Assembly: GCA_002308515.1 (NCBI GenBank)
Contig: DBVN01000088.1
Location: forward strand, 363 to 14,925
DNA: 14,563 nucleotides
Source: Verrucomicrobia bacterium UBA1263
Lineage (GTDB): Bacteria; Verrucomicrobiota; Verrucomicrobiia; Limisphaerales; UBA1412
Reading direction: 5' to 3'
Under the pieces are notes generated by a model. The model was not told where the DNA came from. It saw only the letters and a list, made by a program, of their open reading frames with translations, and searched no databases. Shown in pieces: positions 7,773 to 14,388 of the stretch. Within the stretch, counting starts at the first letter, position 1. The number at the start of each line of letters is the position of its first letter. Position numbers and translations under genes: made by a program.

Positions 7773-8843
7773 ATGTTTAAGTATTGTCTTAATAAGTTAT
7801 CAAACGTCATTCTTCTATTAGGTATAGTTTGTTCCGTATCATCTCAAGGATCTTTATCTTTTCAAGATGAAATAGGAGATTATACCATTGAAGGTACACT
7901 TTCTGTTGTTGGTATTTTTAAACCAGACTTGTCCTTAACAAACGTATATGATTTTACACTCTACCGAACCTCTGATAATTGGAAGATTCTTATGGAATTA
8001 ACAGAAAGTTCTTATCAAAGTGGTATTACAAAAGAAATTTTTGGATTAATAACTTATACCAACTATTATCATTTATCTTATCTTGAAGAGTCTTCAAATA
8101 CTAATTCTCTAAATGACAACATATTAAAAATTTATCCATACAATATACCAAGTGGACATGTTTCTGCAATATGGTTGGCATTAATAGGTGGAGAAACATT
8201 GGATAAAACTGGCAAAGGTTTCGTAAAAACACCATTTCCGCCAGGACTTGGTTTTAGAGAATGTCATTTTACTCTTCCAGCCGAGTGGGAATTTTATGGT
8301 TCGAATCAAATATTAAAATCTTATATTGAATATTCTGATGGTTATTCTTATAGTGAAGAAAATGGTCAATTTCGTAGAAGGAAATTCTCCAAAAAAATAA
8401 CAAATCTTACAAATGCCTGCTATCAAGTGGTTAATTGGACAAATGTATTAGAAAAGGATTTTCCTCGGATTGCTGTGTTGGATACTTATCCTGTTTTGTC
8501 TTACAATATAACAGAAAATCAACTACATGAGCAATACACACTAGAGATAAAGAGAATTCAGAGAGGGGTTCATGAAAATATATTTCAATTGAATGTTCCT
8601 CCTAAGACCATGGTTCATGACAGTCGATTGCTATCACCCAGTCAGATTCCTGCCATTTTTGACTATTTTTCAGAAACAGGAGAGCTCCGAAGTTTAGAAT
8701 CTATTCGTTCAGATCAAAGAATTAATGATTTAATGATAAATACAGAAGCAAAAATCTCTAAGAGAAATTCTTGGAAAATTTATACAGTATTTGTCATTTG
8801 TTTATGTCTACCTTTTCTTTTCTTTTTTAAGAAAGAGCTATAG
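7773..8843 (+). CDS. Secreted protein with C-terminal membrane anchor, function unknown
   Basis: 356-residue protein that I do not recognise with confidence. Residues 1-25 look like a Sec signal peptide (hydrophobic NVILLLGIVCSVSS). The long middle part is hydrophilic and rich in aromatic residues and probably beta strands (VYDFTLYRTSDNWKILMEL, SAIWLALIGG). Residues 334-352 form a single hydrophobic helix followed by the basic tail KKEL. This predicts a type I topology, with residues 26-333 in the periplasm. The outer part has only two cysteines, C164 and C216, which could form one disulfide. The beta-rich pattern with a W-x-I core recalls LolA-like or lipoprotein-carrier-like folds, but this is a weak impression. 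It sits between the MauE-like gene and the cysteine-rich peptide gene, which suggests it is the partner or surface receptor of one of them. Its composition is strongly AT-rich. Confidence 0.8.
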   Translation: MFKYCLNKLSNVILLLGIVCSVSSQGSLSFQDEIGDYTIEGTLSVVGIFKPDLSLTNVYDFTLYRTSDNWKILMELTESSYQSGITKEIFGLITYTNYYHLSYLEESSNTNSLNDNILKIYPYNIPSGHVSAIWLALIGGETLDKTGKGFVKTPFPPGLGFRECHFTLPAEWEFYGSNQILKSYIEYSDGYSYSEENGQFRRRKFSKKITNLTNACYQVVNWTNVLEKDFPRIAVLDTYPVLSYNITENQLHEQYTLEIKRIQRGVHENIFQLNVPPKTMVHDSRLLSPSQIPAIFDYFSETGELRSLESIRSDQRINDLMINTEAKISKRNSWKIYTVFVICLCLPFLFFFKKEL

Positions 8844-8878
8844 AGGAATTATCACAGAATATTACATAATTATTATCT

Positions 8879-9157
8879 ATGAAAAAAAGAAATATAATAA
8901 CGAGAAGTATTAGTCTTATCGTTTGTTTTTCCTTGTCGCTAACAATGGTTACAGTATATGGAGTTAGTAAAAAATCCTGTCAAAAACAGATTGTATATCC
9001 AAAAATCTGTTTTCACCAGGAAATGTTCTGTCCTGTAAATACTTGTAACGCTGGAAGTGTAAGATGCAAGATTGAAGAAAAAATTACAGAACGTACAACA
9101 TGCTATTTGGGTGGTTTTACATGTATAACAGACACCCCAATATGTATTGAATATTAA
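8879..9157 (+). CDS. Small cysteine-rich exported peptide
   Basis: 92-residue protein without a recognised family. Residues 1-28 form a signal peptide: basic KKRNIITR, then a hydrophobic core to about VTVYG. The mature part of about 64 residues has eight cysteines, at 34, 44, 51, 56, 63, 75, 82 and 89, which would suit four disulfides. It has no further membrane segment. Density this high in a secreted peptide is typical of disulfide-stabilised toxins, inhibitors or small electron-transfer subunits; the sequence does not decide between them. It follows the anchored protein by 35 bases and is the last gene of the AT-rich group. The only GAGG lies about 30 bases upstream, too far to be a normal ribosome binding site. 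Reality as a gene is supported by the clean signal peptide and the regular cysteine spacing. Confidence 0.7.
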   Translation: MKKRNIITRSISLIVCFSLSLTMVTVYGVSKKSCQKQIVYPKICFHQEMFCPVNTCNAGSVRCKIEEKITERTTCYLGGFTCITDTPICIEY

Positions 9158-9428
9158 GTAATTATTAAATTGGTATTAAAAGATAAAAAAACAAAAATAG
9201 AAAGCAGGAAGAATTAAGCTACAAAAAATTTTTGAGAGGAAGGATTTTTTAGAATCTTTAATTTATAACCTACCAATATACAAATATATTTAGGTTTCAT
9301 CTCAAAAATCCAGAAGAAATTTGTTCCATCATTCCAATGGGAGTTTGTTTTGTAGGTTGTAGGTAAACCATTATCAGGGATTTCGCTACGCTCTATTCCC
9401 GTCTGTAATCCATCGCTCCTTCGGAGCT

Positions 9429-9450
9429 GAGACGCGAAATTTCGCGTCTC
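9429..9450. repeat. 22-bp perfect palindrome
   Basis: The arms GAGACGCGAAA and TTTCGCGTCTC are exact reverse complements with no loop, followed by TAC. It directly follows a smaller stem-loop at 9415-9427. A looser relative is seen at 9668-9710, where GAGACGAGAAAA and GAGTCTCTACA frame a diverged middle. The form is that of a REP- or MITE-like interspersed element; copies elsewhere in the genome cannot be tested here. Confidence 0.6.
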
Positions 9451-9517
9451 TACAGTCCAAAATTCCGAAGGGATCCATTTATCCATTTTGAAAGCCTGAA
9501 AAGCTGGCAGATTACAG

Positions 9518-9545
9518 GCAGGGGTGCGCGCAGCGGAACCCCTGC
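9518..9545. repeat. GC-rich stem-loop
   Basis: The arms GCAGGGGT (9518-9525) and ACCCCTGC (9538-9545) pair perfectly around a 12-base loop. There is no T tract on either side, so it is not a standard terminator. It is one of several symmetric elements in this gap and probably belongs to the same interspersed repeat. Confidence 0.5.
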
Positions 9546-9745
9546 TCCGATGCCAACTCATATTGAAGTCCCGAAGGCGACGACAGATGAATATCATTTC
9601 TGTCACCGGTTCTTGATGGTGTATTTGTGGGATCATTCTAAAAACCCCTCTCCGAGGGTATTCAGAGTGAGACGAGAAAACCCCGGAGATGCGAGATCTT
9701 GAGTCTCTACAAAATATATTGATTTTAAATAACTTATCTGTGTCT

Positions 9746-9785
9746 ATCTGTGGTTCTTTTAAACCATCTGTGGTTCCTTTAACCT
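9746..9785 (+). repeat. Two tandem copies of a 20-bp unit before the membrane protein gene
   Basis: The unit begins ATCTGTGGTTC and ends TTTAAACC or TTTAACC; the copies at 9746-9765 and 9766-9785 differ at a few positions. A third partial copy (ATCTGTGTCT) is at 9736-9745. The array ends exactly at the ATG of the next gene, so it forms that gene's immediate leader and replaces any ribosome binding site. Confidence 0.65.
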
Positions 9786-11645
9786 ATGCGGCAAAATAAA
9801 AAATGGAACTGGGAATGGCTGATCCTGTTCCCGATACTGGCAACGGCCTGTTTGGCTTTCATCAGCGGGGTCAACTGGGGATATTTCTATTTCCCAATGG
9901 GAGGCTCCGTCGTCCCCCGGATGCAGGCCGAAGCACTGATGCAGGGACATTTTGCCATCAGCGCTCATATCCAGGACACTTTGTTCGACACCGCCTGGTA
10001 CGGCGGCAGCGGAGTGCAGCAGGTCTGGGGTCTGGGAATGGCAATGTGGATCCTGCCCTTTGAGGGTGTTGCCCGACTGCTGGGCTGTGCTTCCTGCCCG
10101 GATATTATTCCTTTGATTTCCTTGCTCTTCTGTCTGAGCCTATACACCGCCCACACCGCACGAATGCTGATTCAGCGCGGTTTCGGTCTGCCAGGTACTG
10201 GATTATTCAGCGTCATGGTTTTGCTCTGTCCCACGCTGGTTAATCTGCTGAACGGCAAAAAGCTGGTCTATGAGGTGACCTGCCTTTACGCGATGATTTT
10301 TGCCCTGCTGCTTCTGCTGGCCGTGATACGGTATCTGATCGGGCGGAGGCGTTTTGATTTTCTGCTGGGATGCGCTCTGGCCGGTTTTATCGCGCTGGTG
10401 CGCCCCACCTTTGGTATCTATGGCATGGCCGCCGGCATCCTCCTGACCGGAACCGCTCTGCTCAACTGGCGGAAAAGCGGCGGAACATATAAACAGCTTC
10501 TATTCATCTTGTCAGGTTCGGTGGTGACACTGGCGGGATTTCTCTTCCTGGCCTGGAGCAACTGGGTACGGTTCGGAGCACCGTTCGAGTTCGGACATAA
10601 CCTGAACTATTCAGTAAATAGTATCGTTTACCTGACCCGGTTCGGTCATCCCTGCGGCGAGGCCGGTTTCTGGGAACTGGGACGGGAACTTTTCTACTGG
10701 ATCTTTATTCCGTGGGATATCAAGGCTGGTCAGGCAGACATCCCGCGCTGGCGGGACATTTACCAGACGACCTTTGATCCCACCTATCTGGTGATCCTGG
10801 GGCTGATCTGCTGGCTGCTCTGGAAGAGCGGGCGTTCTCCGAAAACAGAGAATGAAACCACCGGCTGGAAACGGAGATTGACCTGGGGACTGCTGTTTTG
10901 GTTCGGGCTGACCTTCCCGGTACTCTGCGTCTTTTATCTGAGCTTTGACACACTTTCCACCCGCTACATTCTGGACATGGGACCGGCGTTCCTGGCGCTG
11001 ACGCTCTGTCCGCTCTTTATCCCGAACCTCTCCCCCAAACTGACCGGATGGCTCCAAAAAAGTTTGTATGCCTGGTGCCTTTTGCAATTCCTTTGGATCA
11101 CTACCTTATTTCCCAACATTATTTTTAAACGGACTGACATTGCTAGATTTCAATGGATGAAAGAACCCATTTCGGGTACAGACAGGCATTCTGGAATTAC
11201 TCATAGTTCTCACATTTTTAATGGCAGTTATACAGTAGAAAAACATCCTGCAAGTTCCTATATTCGCGCCAACGGTTACGGCTGGAAAATGCCGGACGGC
11301 CAGGCGGATTATATCGTTCTGCTGATGGTGGACAAGCCGCAATATCTGGAGCTGCTGATCGGGCCGGAAGAGGCTGACCGGGAACCGGTTTACCGGGCCA
11401 AGATCAACAATATCGAGCTGCCTCTGGAGTCCGTTCTCCCGGCTCCGACCGGAACCAACACCCTGAACGGGACCAACGCGGCTTTTCTCGTCCGCTTCTC
11501 CATCCCAGAACCCATTCTGCGCCAAGATAATGACCAGCTGGTGAGCCTCTGCTTTACCCCGTCCTTCCACGAAAAAGATCTGAAATGCACGCGCACCCTC
11601 TATCAGGCGCGCTGGCGCGACCCCGAACCGGAAGACGCAAAATGA
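9786..11645 (+). CDS. Polytopic membrane protein, possibly glycosyltransferase-like
   Basis: 619-residue protein with about ten to eleven hydrophobic segments between residues 11 and 445 (for example 11-30, 105-121, 161-184, 193-223, 237-258, 366-385 and 428-445) and a soluble C-terminal part of about 170 residues. The early loop YFYFPMGGSVVPRMQAEALMQGHFAI has the layout of the first extracytoplasmic loop in GT-C (family 39/83-like) glycosyltransferases, which would use lipid-linked sugars. A catalytic acidic pair is not evident, so I call it only glycosyltransferase-like. The start ATG 9786 has no Shine-Dalgarno site and abuts a tandem repeat. The coding sequence is GC-rich except for codons about 445-493 (about 11118-11264), which switch to AT-rich codons such as aga, agt, aca and gta. 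It converges on infC across a stem-loop and probably stands alone. Confidence 0.75.
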   Translation: MRQNKKWNWEWLILFPILATACLAFISGVNWGYFYFPMGGSVVPRMQAEALMQGHFAISAHIQDTLFDTAWYGGSGVQQVWGLGMAMWILPFEGVARLLGCASCPDIIPLISLLFCLSLYTAHTARMLIQRGFGLPGTGLFSVMVLLCPTLVNLLNGKKLVYEVTCLYAMIFALLLLLAVIRYLIGRRRFDFLLGCALAGFIALVRPTFGIYGMAAGILLTGTALLNWRKSGGTYKQLLFILSGSVVTLAGFLFLAWSNWVRFGAPFEFGHNLNYSVNSIVYLTRFGHPCGEAGFWELGRELFYWIFIPWDIKAGQADIPRWRDIYQTTFDPTYLVILGLICWLLWKSGRSPKTENETTGWKRRLTWGLLFWFGLTFPVLCVFYLSFDTLSTRYILDMGPAFLALTLCPLFIPNLSPKLTGWLQKSLYAWCLLQFLWITTLFPNIIFKRTDIARFQWMKEPISGTDRHSGITHSSHIFNGSYTVEKHPASSYIRANGYGWKMPDGQADYIVLLMVDKPQYLELLIGPEEADREPVYRAKINNIELPLESVLPAPTGTNTLNGTNAAFLVRFSIPEPILRQDNDQLVSLCFTPSFHEKDLKCTRTLYQARWRDPEPEDAK

Positions 11646-11667
11646 CCCGTTACGGATAACGGGTCAT
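11642..11667. terminator. Stem-loop between convergent genes, overlapping the stop codon
   Basis: Perfect 11-bp arms ATGACCCGTTA and TAACGGGTCAT around a CGGA loop. The left arm contains the TGA stop of the membrane protein gene. Only a short T run follows on the minus strand and none on the plus strand, so it would be a weak bidirectional terminator or an mRNA 3' end stabiliser for both convergent transcripts. Confidence 0.6.
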
Positions 11668-11686
11668 CGCAAAACAAAATTTTGTC

Positions 11687-12463
11687 TTAAATATCGTGAC
11701 GATGCGCCTTGGGTGAGATCTCCAAATTGATCTCGTCCAGCACCGGCGCGCCGAAAGTGGATTTCCTGGAAGCTTTCTTCTGGGCGGATTTCTCCGGCTC
11801 GGTCTGAGGATTTTCCTCCTGGAGTTCTTCCTCCGCGTCCAGTTTGCGCTGATCCTCCAGCTCAGCCTCTTCCAGCTGCTGCAGGTTGACCTCGCCCTTC
11901 GGGTTCTTGGCGCGTCTGCTCCGGGGCAAGGGATTCAGCATGACGGTGATGCCTTTGCCCACGATCTTGGGCTCGGAATCGGCCGTGGCGAACGGAGTCA
12001 CTTTCTCGATGAACTTGTTCACCGTTTCAAATCCAAACTCCTTGTGCTGCATCTCGCGGCCTTTGAAGCGCAGCACCAGCTTGACCTTCATATCGTTGCA
12101 GAAAAACACGATCGCGCGATCCAGCTTGACCTGCATATCACGGTCAGAGATCGCGGGACGGATCTGGATTTCCTTGACCTTGTTGGTGTGCTGTTTCTTC
12201 TTGGCTTCCTTTTCACGCTTGGCCGCGTCATAAAGATACTTGCCAAGGTTCACCAACTTACAGACGGGCGGCACCGCGTTGGGAGAGATCTCCACCAAAT
12301 CGACACCGTGTTCCTTAGCCAGAACCAGAGCGTTCTGGACACTCATAACCCCCAGCATCTTGCCCTCACCGCTGATGACCCGCACCTCGCGTGCGCGGAT
12401 CTTCGCGTTCACTCGGATCTGGTTTTGCTGGTTATTACTGCGGTGTTGCGGAAAATTACTCAC
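11687..12463 (-). CDS. infC: Translation initiation factor IF-3 with long C-terminal extension
   Basis: Binds the 30S subunit, prevents joining of 50S and proofreads the start codon and initiator tRNA. Of 258 residues, 16-180 form the normal factor: N-domain with IRAREVRVI and DLVEISPNAVPPVCKL (55-70), basic linker AKREKEAKKKQ (81-91), and C-domain with KEIQIRP (97-103), RFKGREMQH (132-140) and the final ITVMLNP (172-178). Residues 181-258 are an added charged tail, first acidic (EEAELEDQRKLDAEEELQEE) and then basic, of unknown role. The start is GTG, not the AUU common in infC, preceded by a strong GGAGG. Unlike the usual infC-rpmI-rplT order, no ribosomal protein gene follows; the next gene converges. 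A short leader ORF ends on the start codon. Confidence 0.97.
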   Translation of the reverse strand: MSNFPQHRSNNQQNQIRVNAKIRAREVRVISGEGKMLGVMSVQNALVLAKEHGVDLVEISPNAVPPVCKLVNLGKYLYDAAKREKEAKKKQHTNKVKEIQIRPAISDRDMQVKLDRAIVFFCNDMKVKLVLRFKGREMQHKEFGFETVNKFIEKVTPFATADSEPKIVGKGITVMLNPLPRSRRAKNPKGEVNLQQLEEAELEDQRKLDAEEELQEENPQTEPEKSAQKKASRKSTFGAPVLDEINLEISPKAHRHDI

Positions 12464-12519
12464 GCAACCCTCCGGGGTTTTCTATTTAGCATTTCTTCTA
12501 TTCTTACTTCTTTATCCAT
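12460..12519 (-). CDS. Putative 19-residue leader peptide overlapping infC
   Basis: ATG 12519 opens a frame reading MDKEVRIEEMLNRKPRRVA. Its TGA stop overlaps the infC GTG start by four bases (GTGA). This geometry is typical of translational coupling. The leader start has no Shine-Dalgarno site, while infC has its own strong one. The peptide is charged and unlike known attenuator peptides. It may be chance, since short frames are common. Confidence 0.3.
   Translation of the reverse strand: MDKEVRIEEMLNRKPRRVA
12469..12473 (-). promoter_or_regulatory. Strong ribosome binding site for infC
   Basis: GGAGG on the minus strand, five bases before the GTG start. It is the clearest Shine-Dalgarno site in the window and decides the start codon. 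It also lies inside the short leader ORF, so ribosomes translating the leader would cover it. Confidence 0.85.
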
Positions 12520-12525
12520 ATTCGC

Positions 12526-12575
12526 GCCGCAGCCGTTCAGTCATCTCTGGCTACTGTGCCGCAACCGGATGCGGC
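12526..12575 (-). promoter_or_regulatory. Structured infC leader with two competing stems
   Basis: In the minus-strand RNA, GCCGCA (12570-12575) can pair with TGCGGC (12558-12563) to form a 6-bp hairpin. The overlapping AGCCG can instead pair with CGGCT further downstream, near 12531-12535. The two foldings exclude each other. They lie within 50 bases upstream of the short leader ORF. IF-3 genes are autoregulated in some bacteria, so a regulatory leader is possible; this is inference from complementarity only. Confidence 0.25.
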
Positions 12576-12646
12576 TACTTTTATCTTTTTTTGGAAAAAC
12601 CACAAGCACAAAATGAAATCTTTCTGCGATTCAGCGAAAATTTAAT

Positions 12647-12681
12647 AAAAAAAGCCGTGTGTCACTTCGACTCACGGCTTT
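12647..12681 (-). terminator. Intrinsic terminator after the CvpA-family gene
   Basis: On the minus strand, AAAGCCGTG pairs with CACGGCTTT (12673-12681 and 12651-12659) over nine base pairs, and three more pairs (GTC/GAC) can form inside. A run of seven T residues follows on the minus strand. It lies 28 bases past the stop of the CvpA-like gene and separates it from infC, so infC must have its own promoter downstream of this point. Confidence 0.85.
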
Positions 12682-12708
12682 GTAAAAAACGATCCAACCT
12701 ATTCTCAA

Positions 12709-14178
12709 TTAGTATTTTCTGATGAAATAGAGACGAACTTTGCCCGTAGAGAGCGTCAAAACATCGCCCTCGATGATGGCATCCAGCTCCACACCGGCCA
12801 GATTCACCTTGTAGAGTTCGCCGTCACCGGTCCACGTGCCTTTGACAGAAACCTTTTCGATCTTCGGCGCTTCCGGAACTTTCACCGATCCATCATCATT
12901 ATATTCCACCGGCGCGTCATTCATCATCGCCTGGGTCTGGGCATTGTGATCCAGAGCCTCACGATAGCGGGCTGTGGAAAGGATACCGCCGCGGTTGGCG
13001 CTTCTGCCCTGCGCCGCCGGAGCGACCGCCTGAGGCTGCTGCTGACCATCCTGCTGCTGAGGCGCGAACACCGGAGCCGGAGGCAGGATCTGCGGGCTGG
13101 AAGGATTGGACAGCGTGGCGACCAGTTTCGGCACATCGCTCACGATATCGCGCAGAACGATCCGTTTATCCACTGTGGCGCGCAAGGTCGTGTCACTGAA
13201 ATAAGTGCGCAGCAGTGTGGCCATGAATTTCATCTCACGGTAGCTGATATCGGGCTCATTCTTCTTGGCCATCAAAGTGACCTGATCCACATCCAGTTCC
13301 CACTCGCCCAGCAGTTTGAAATTGTCATACTTCTCGGATTTGCCGGTCTTGAGGTACGCCGTGAAATCCGCCATATCCAGCTGATCTTTCAGGTCGTTAT
13401 AAGCACCGGAACCCAAAAAACCCTGCACAGAACCGGTATTGAACAGCGCCCAGCCGCCGGCCTTGTTCTTCAGATTATCATTAAAGCCCTGATCCTTCAG
13501 CAGTTCCGAGACTTCCGAGCGATCCTGCATGGCATAGATCAACGGATAATTCTTTACACGATATATGACCTGGGGATTATTCGCGATCAAGCCCAGCAAG
13601 TCGCACACTTCAAAGTACTTCTTGGGAGTGCGATCCCAGCGGGCGGCGATCTTGTCCAGACCGGTGGACTGCATCCCCTTGCCGAAATTATTCAGATAAG
13701 TGATCCCCCAGGGCTGACCTTCCTCATTGGGAGTGGTTTGCGTACTCAGATAAGCCGGCGCGTAAGCTCCCGTGGCCACGATCATCACAAAGAGGACCGC
13801 TGTCAGCACGCCAAAGAACAGCCCCACACCGTGGTTCAGATAAGACCAGGTCATGCGCTGAAGCTCTGTTCCCACATACTTCAGCCAATACTCGATCTTG
13901 GAGCGGACCCAGAATCCTACACCCCAGAAAATCAGGTAAAACACCAGCAGCACGATCACCAGCTCCATGTAGTACATGGCTTCCGGGAACCAGGATGCCA
14001 GAGCATGTCCCGTAAACTCCTTAGGCAGAGCCATCGCCACTAACTTGGTCAGCGGGCCGCCCAGGAAGAACGCGACAACGAACATGATAAAACCACAGAT
14101 AGCAGGAGCCAATCCTGCGGCAACACCCATACCCCCGAACAGGAGGAGGGACACGATAGCGAGTAACCAAACCAACAT
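12709..14178 (-). CDS. CvpA family membrane protein with long C-terminal extension
   Basis: Numbered from ATG 14178 (489 residues). Four transmembrane segments lie at about 2-22, 25-42, 70-90 and 116-137, the layout of the CvpA family, known from colicin V production and envelope functions in enterobacteria; its molecular role is unsettled. Ordinary CvpA proteins have about 160-200 residues, so roughly 350 residues here are extra. They contain GEWELDVDQV (about 291-300), a Pro/Gln-rich linker (about 362-390) and a C-terminal segment of short beta strands beginning KGTWTGDGELYKV (about 446-458) and ending in RLYFIRKY. The two G-x-W starts suggest small lipocalin-like barrels, which is inference. 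The frame extends upstream to TTG 14217; I prefer ATG because it places the first helix at the N-terminus, as in relatives. A strong terminator follows. Confidence 0.85.
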   Translation of the reverse strand: MLVWLLAIVSLLLFGGMGVAAGLAPAICGFIMFVVAFFLGGPLTKLVAMALPKEFTGHALASWFPEAMYYMELVIVLLVFYLIFWGVGFWVRSKIEYWLKYVGTELQRMTWSYLNHGVGLFFGVLTAVLFVMIVATGAYAPAYLSTQTTPNEEGQPWGITYLNNFGKGMQSTGLDKIAARWDRTPKKYFEVCDLLGLIANNPQVIYRVKNYPLIYAMQDRSEVSELLKDQGFNDNLKNKAGGWALFNTGSVQGFLGSGAYNDLKDQLDMADFTAYLKTGKSEKYDNFKLLGEWELDVDQVTLMAKKNEPDISYREMKFMATLLRTYFSDTTLRATVDKRIVLRDIVSDVPKLVATLSNPSSPQILPPAPVFAPQQQDGQQQPQAVAPAAQGRSANRGGILSTARYREALDHNAQTQAMMNDAPVEYNDDGSVKVPEAPKIEKVSVKGTWTGDGELYKVNLAGVELDAIIEGDVLTLSTGKVRLYFIRKY

Positions 14179-14334
14179 ACGCGCCTGTATGGTAGCGGAT
14201 GGAAGCGGCTGAATCAATAAAATTCAACTCGACTGTAAGTTTTTCAGCTAAAATTTCTTTATCCGGGCCGTTTTTTAATTTATTCGTGACGGATACGGCG
14301 CTTGCGGCTACACTGAGCCGTGTTATTCAGTGAT

Positions 14335-14362
14335 GCGCGCCGCATCCCGTGAAGCGGCGCGC
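14335..14362 (+). promoter_or_regulatory. GC-rich stem-loop in the leader of the GH32 gene
   Basis: The arms GCGCGCCGC (14335-14343) and GCGGCGCGC (14354-14362) pair perfectly around a 10-base loop, ending 26 bases before the ATG. No T tract follows. As part of the leader it could slow translation or act in attenuation. The rest of the divergent gap holds only weak promoter-like boxes and a small CGGCT/AGCCG stem at 14305-14320. Confidence 0.4.
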
Positions 14363-14388
14363 GCGGAAAAACCTCAGTAAAAAACAGT

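Larger units (their letters stand above)
9158..9785. other. 628-bp gene-free, repeat-bearing intergenic region
   Basis: AT-rich as far as about 9380, then a patchwork of short GC-rich symmetric elements up to the next gene: a 13-base stem-loop GCTCC-ttc-GGAGC (9415-9427), a 22-bp palindrome, an 8-bp GC-rich stem-loop and a tandem repeat, listed separately. A minus-strand frame of 140 codons (9636-9214) spans the palindrome. It has no signal, domain or start context, so I treat it as non-coding. No intrinsic terminator was recognised after the cysteine-rich peptide gene. Confidence 0.6.

Noticed and set aside
9214..9636. 140-codon minus-strand frame after the AT-rich operon
   Set aside because: It runs through the palindrome and the stem-loops, shows no domain, signal peptide or start context, and its composition changes sharply midway. 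It looks like repeat DNA read by chance.
9415..9785. CRISPR array
   Set aside because: The repeats are too few, too short and directly adjacent without spacers, and there are no cas genes.
12946..14043. 365-codon plus-strand frame
   Set aside because: Antisense to the CvpA-family gene, with no recognisable motif.
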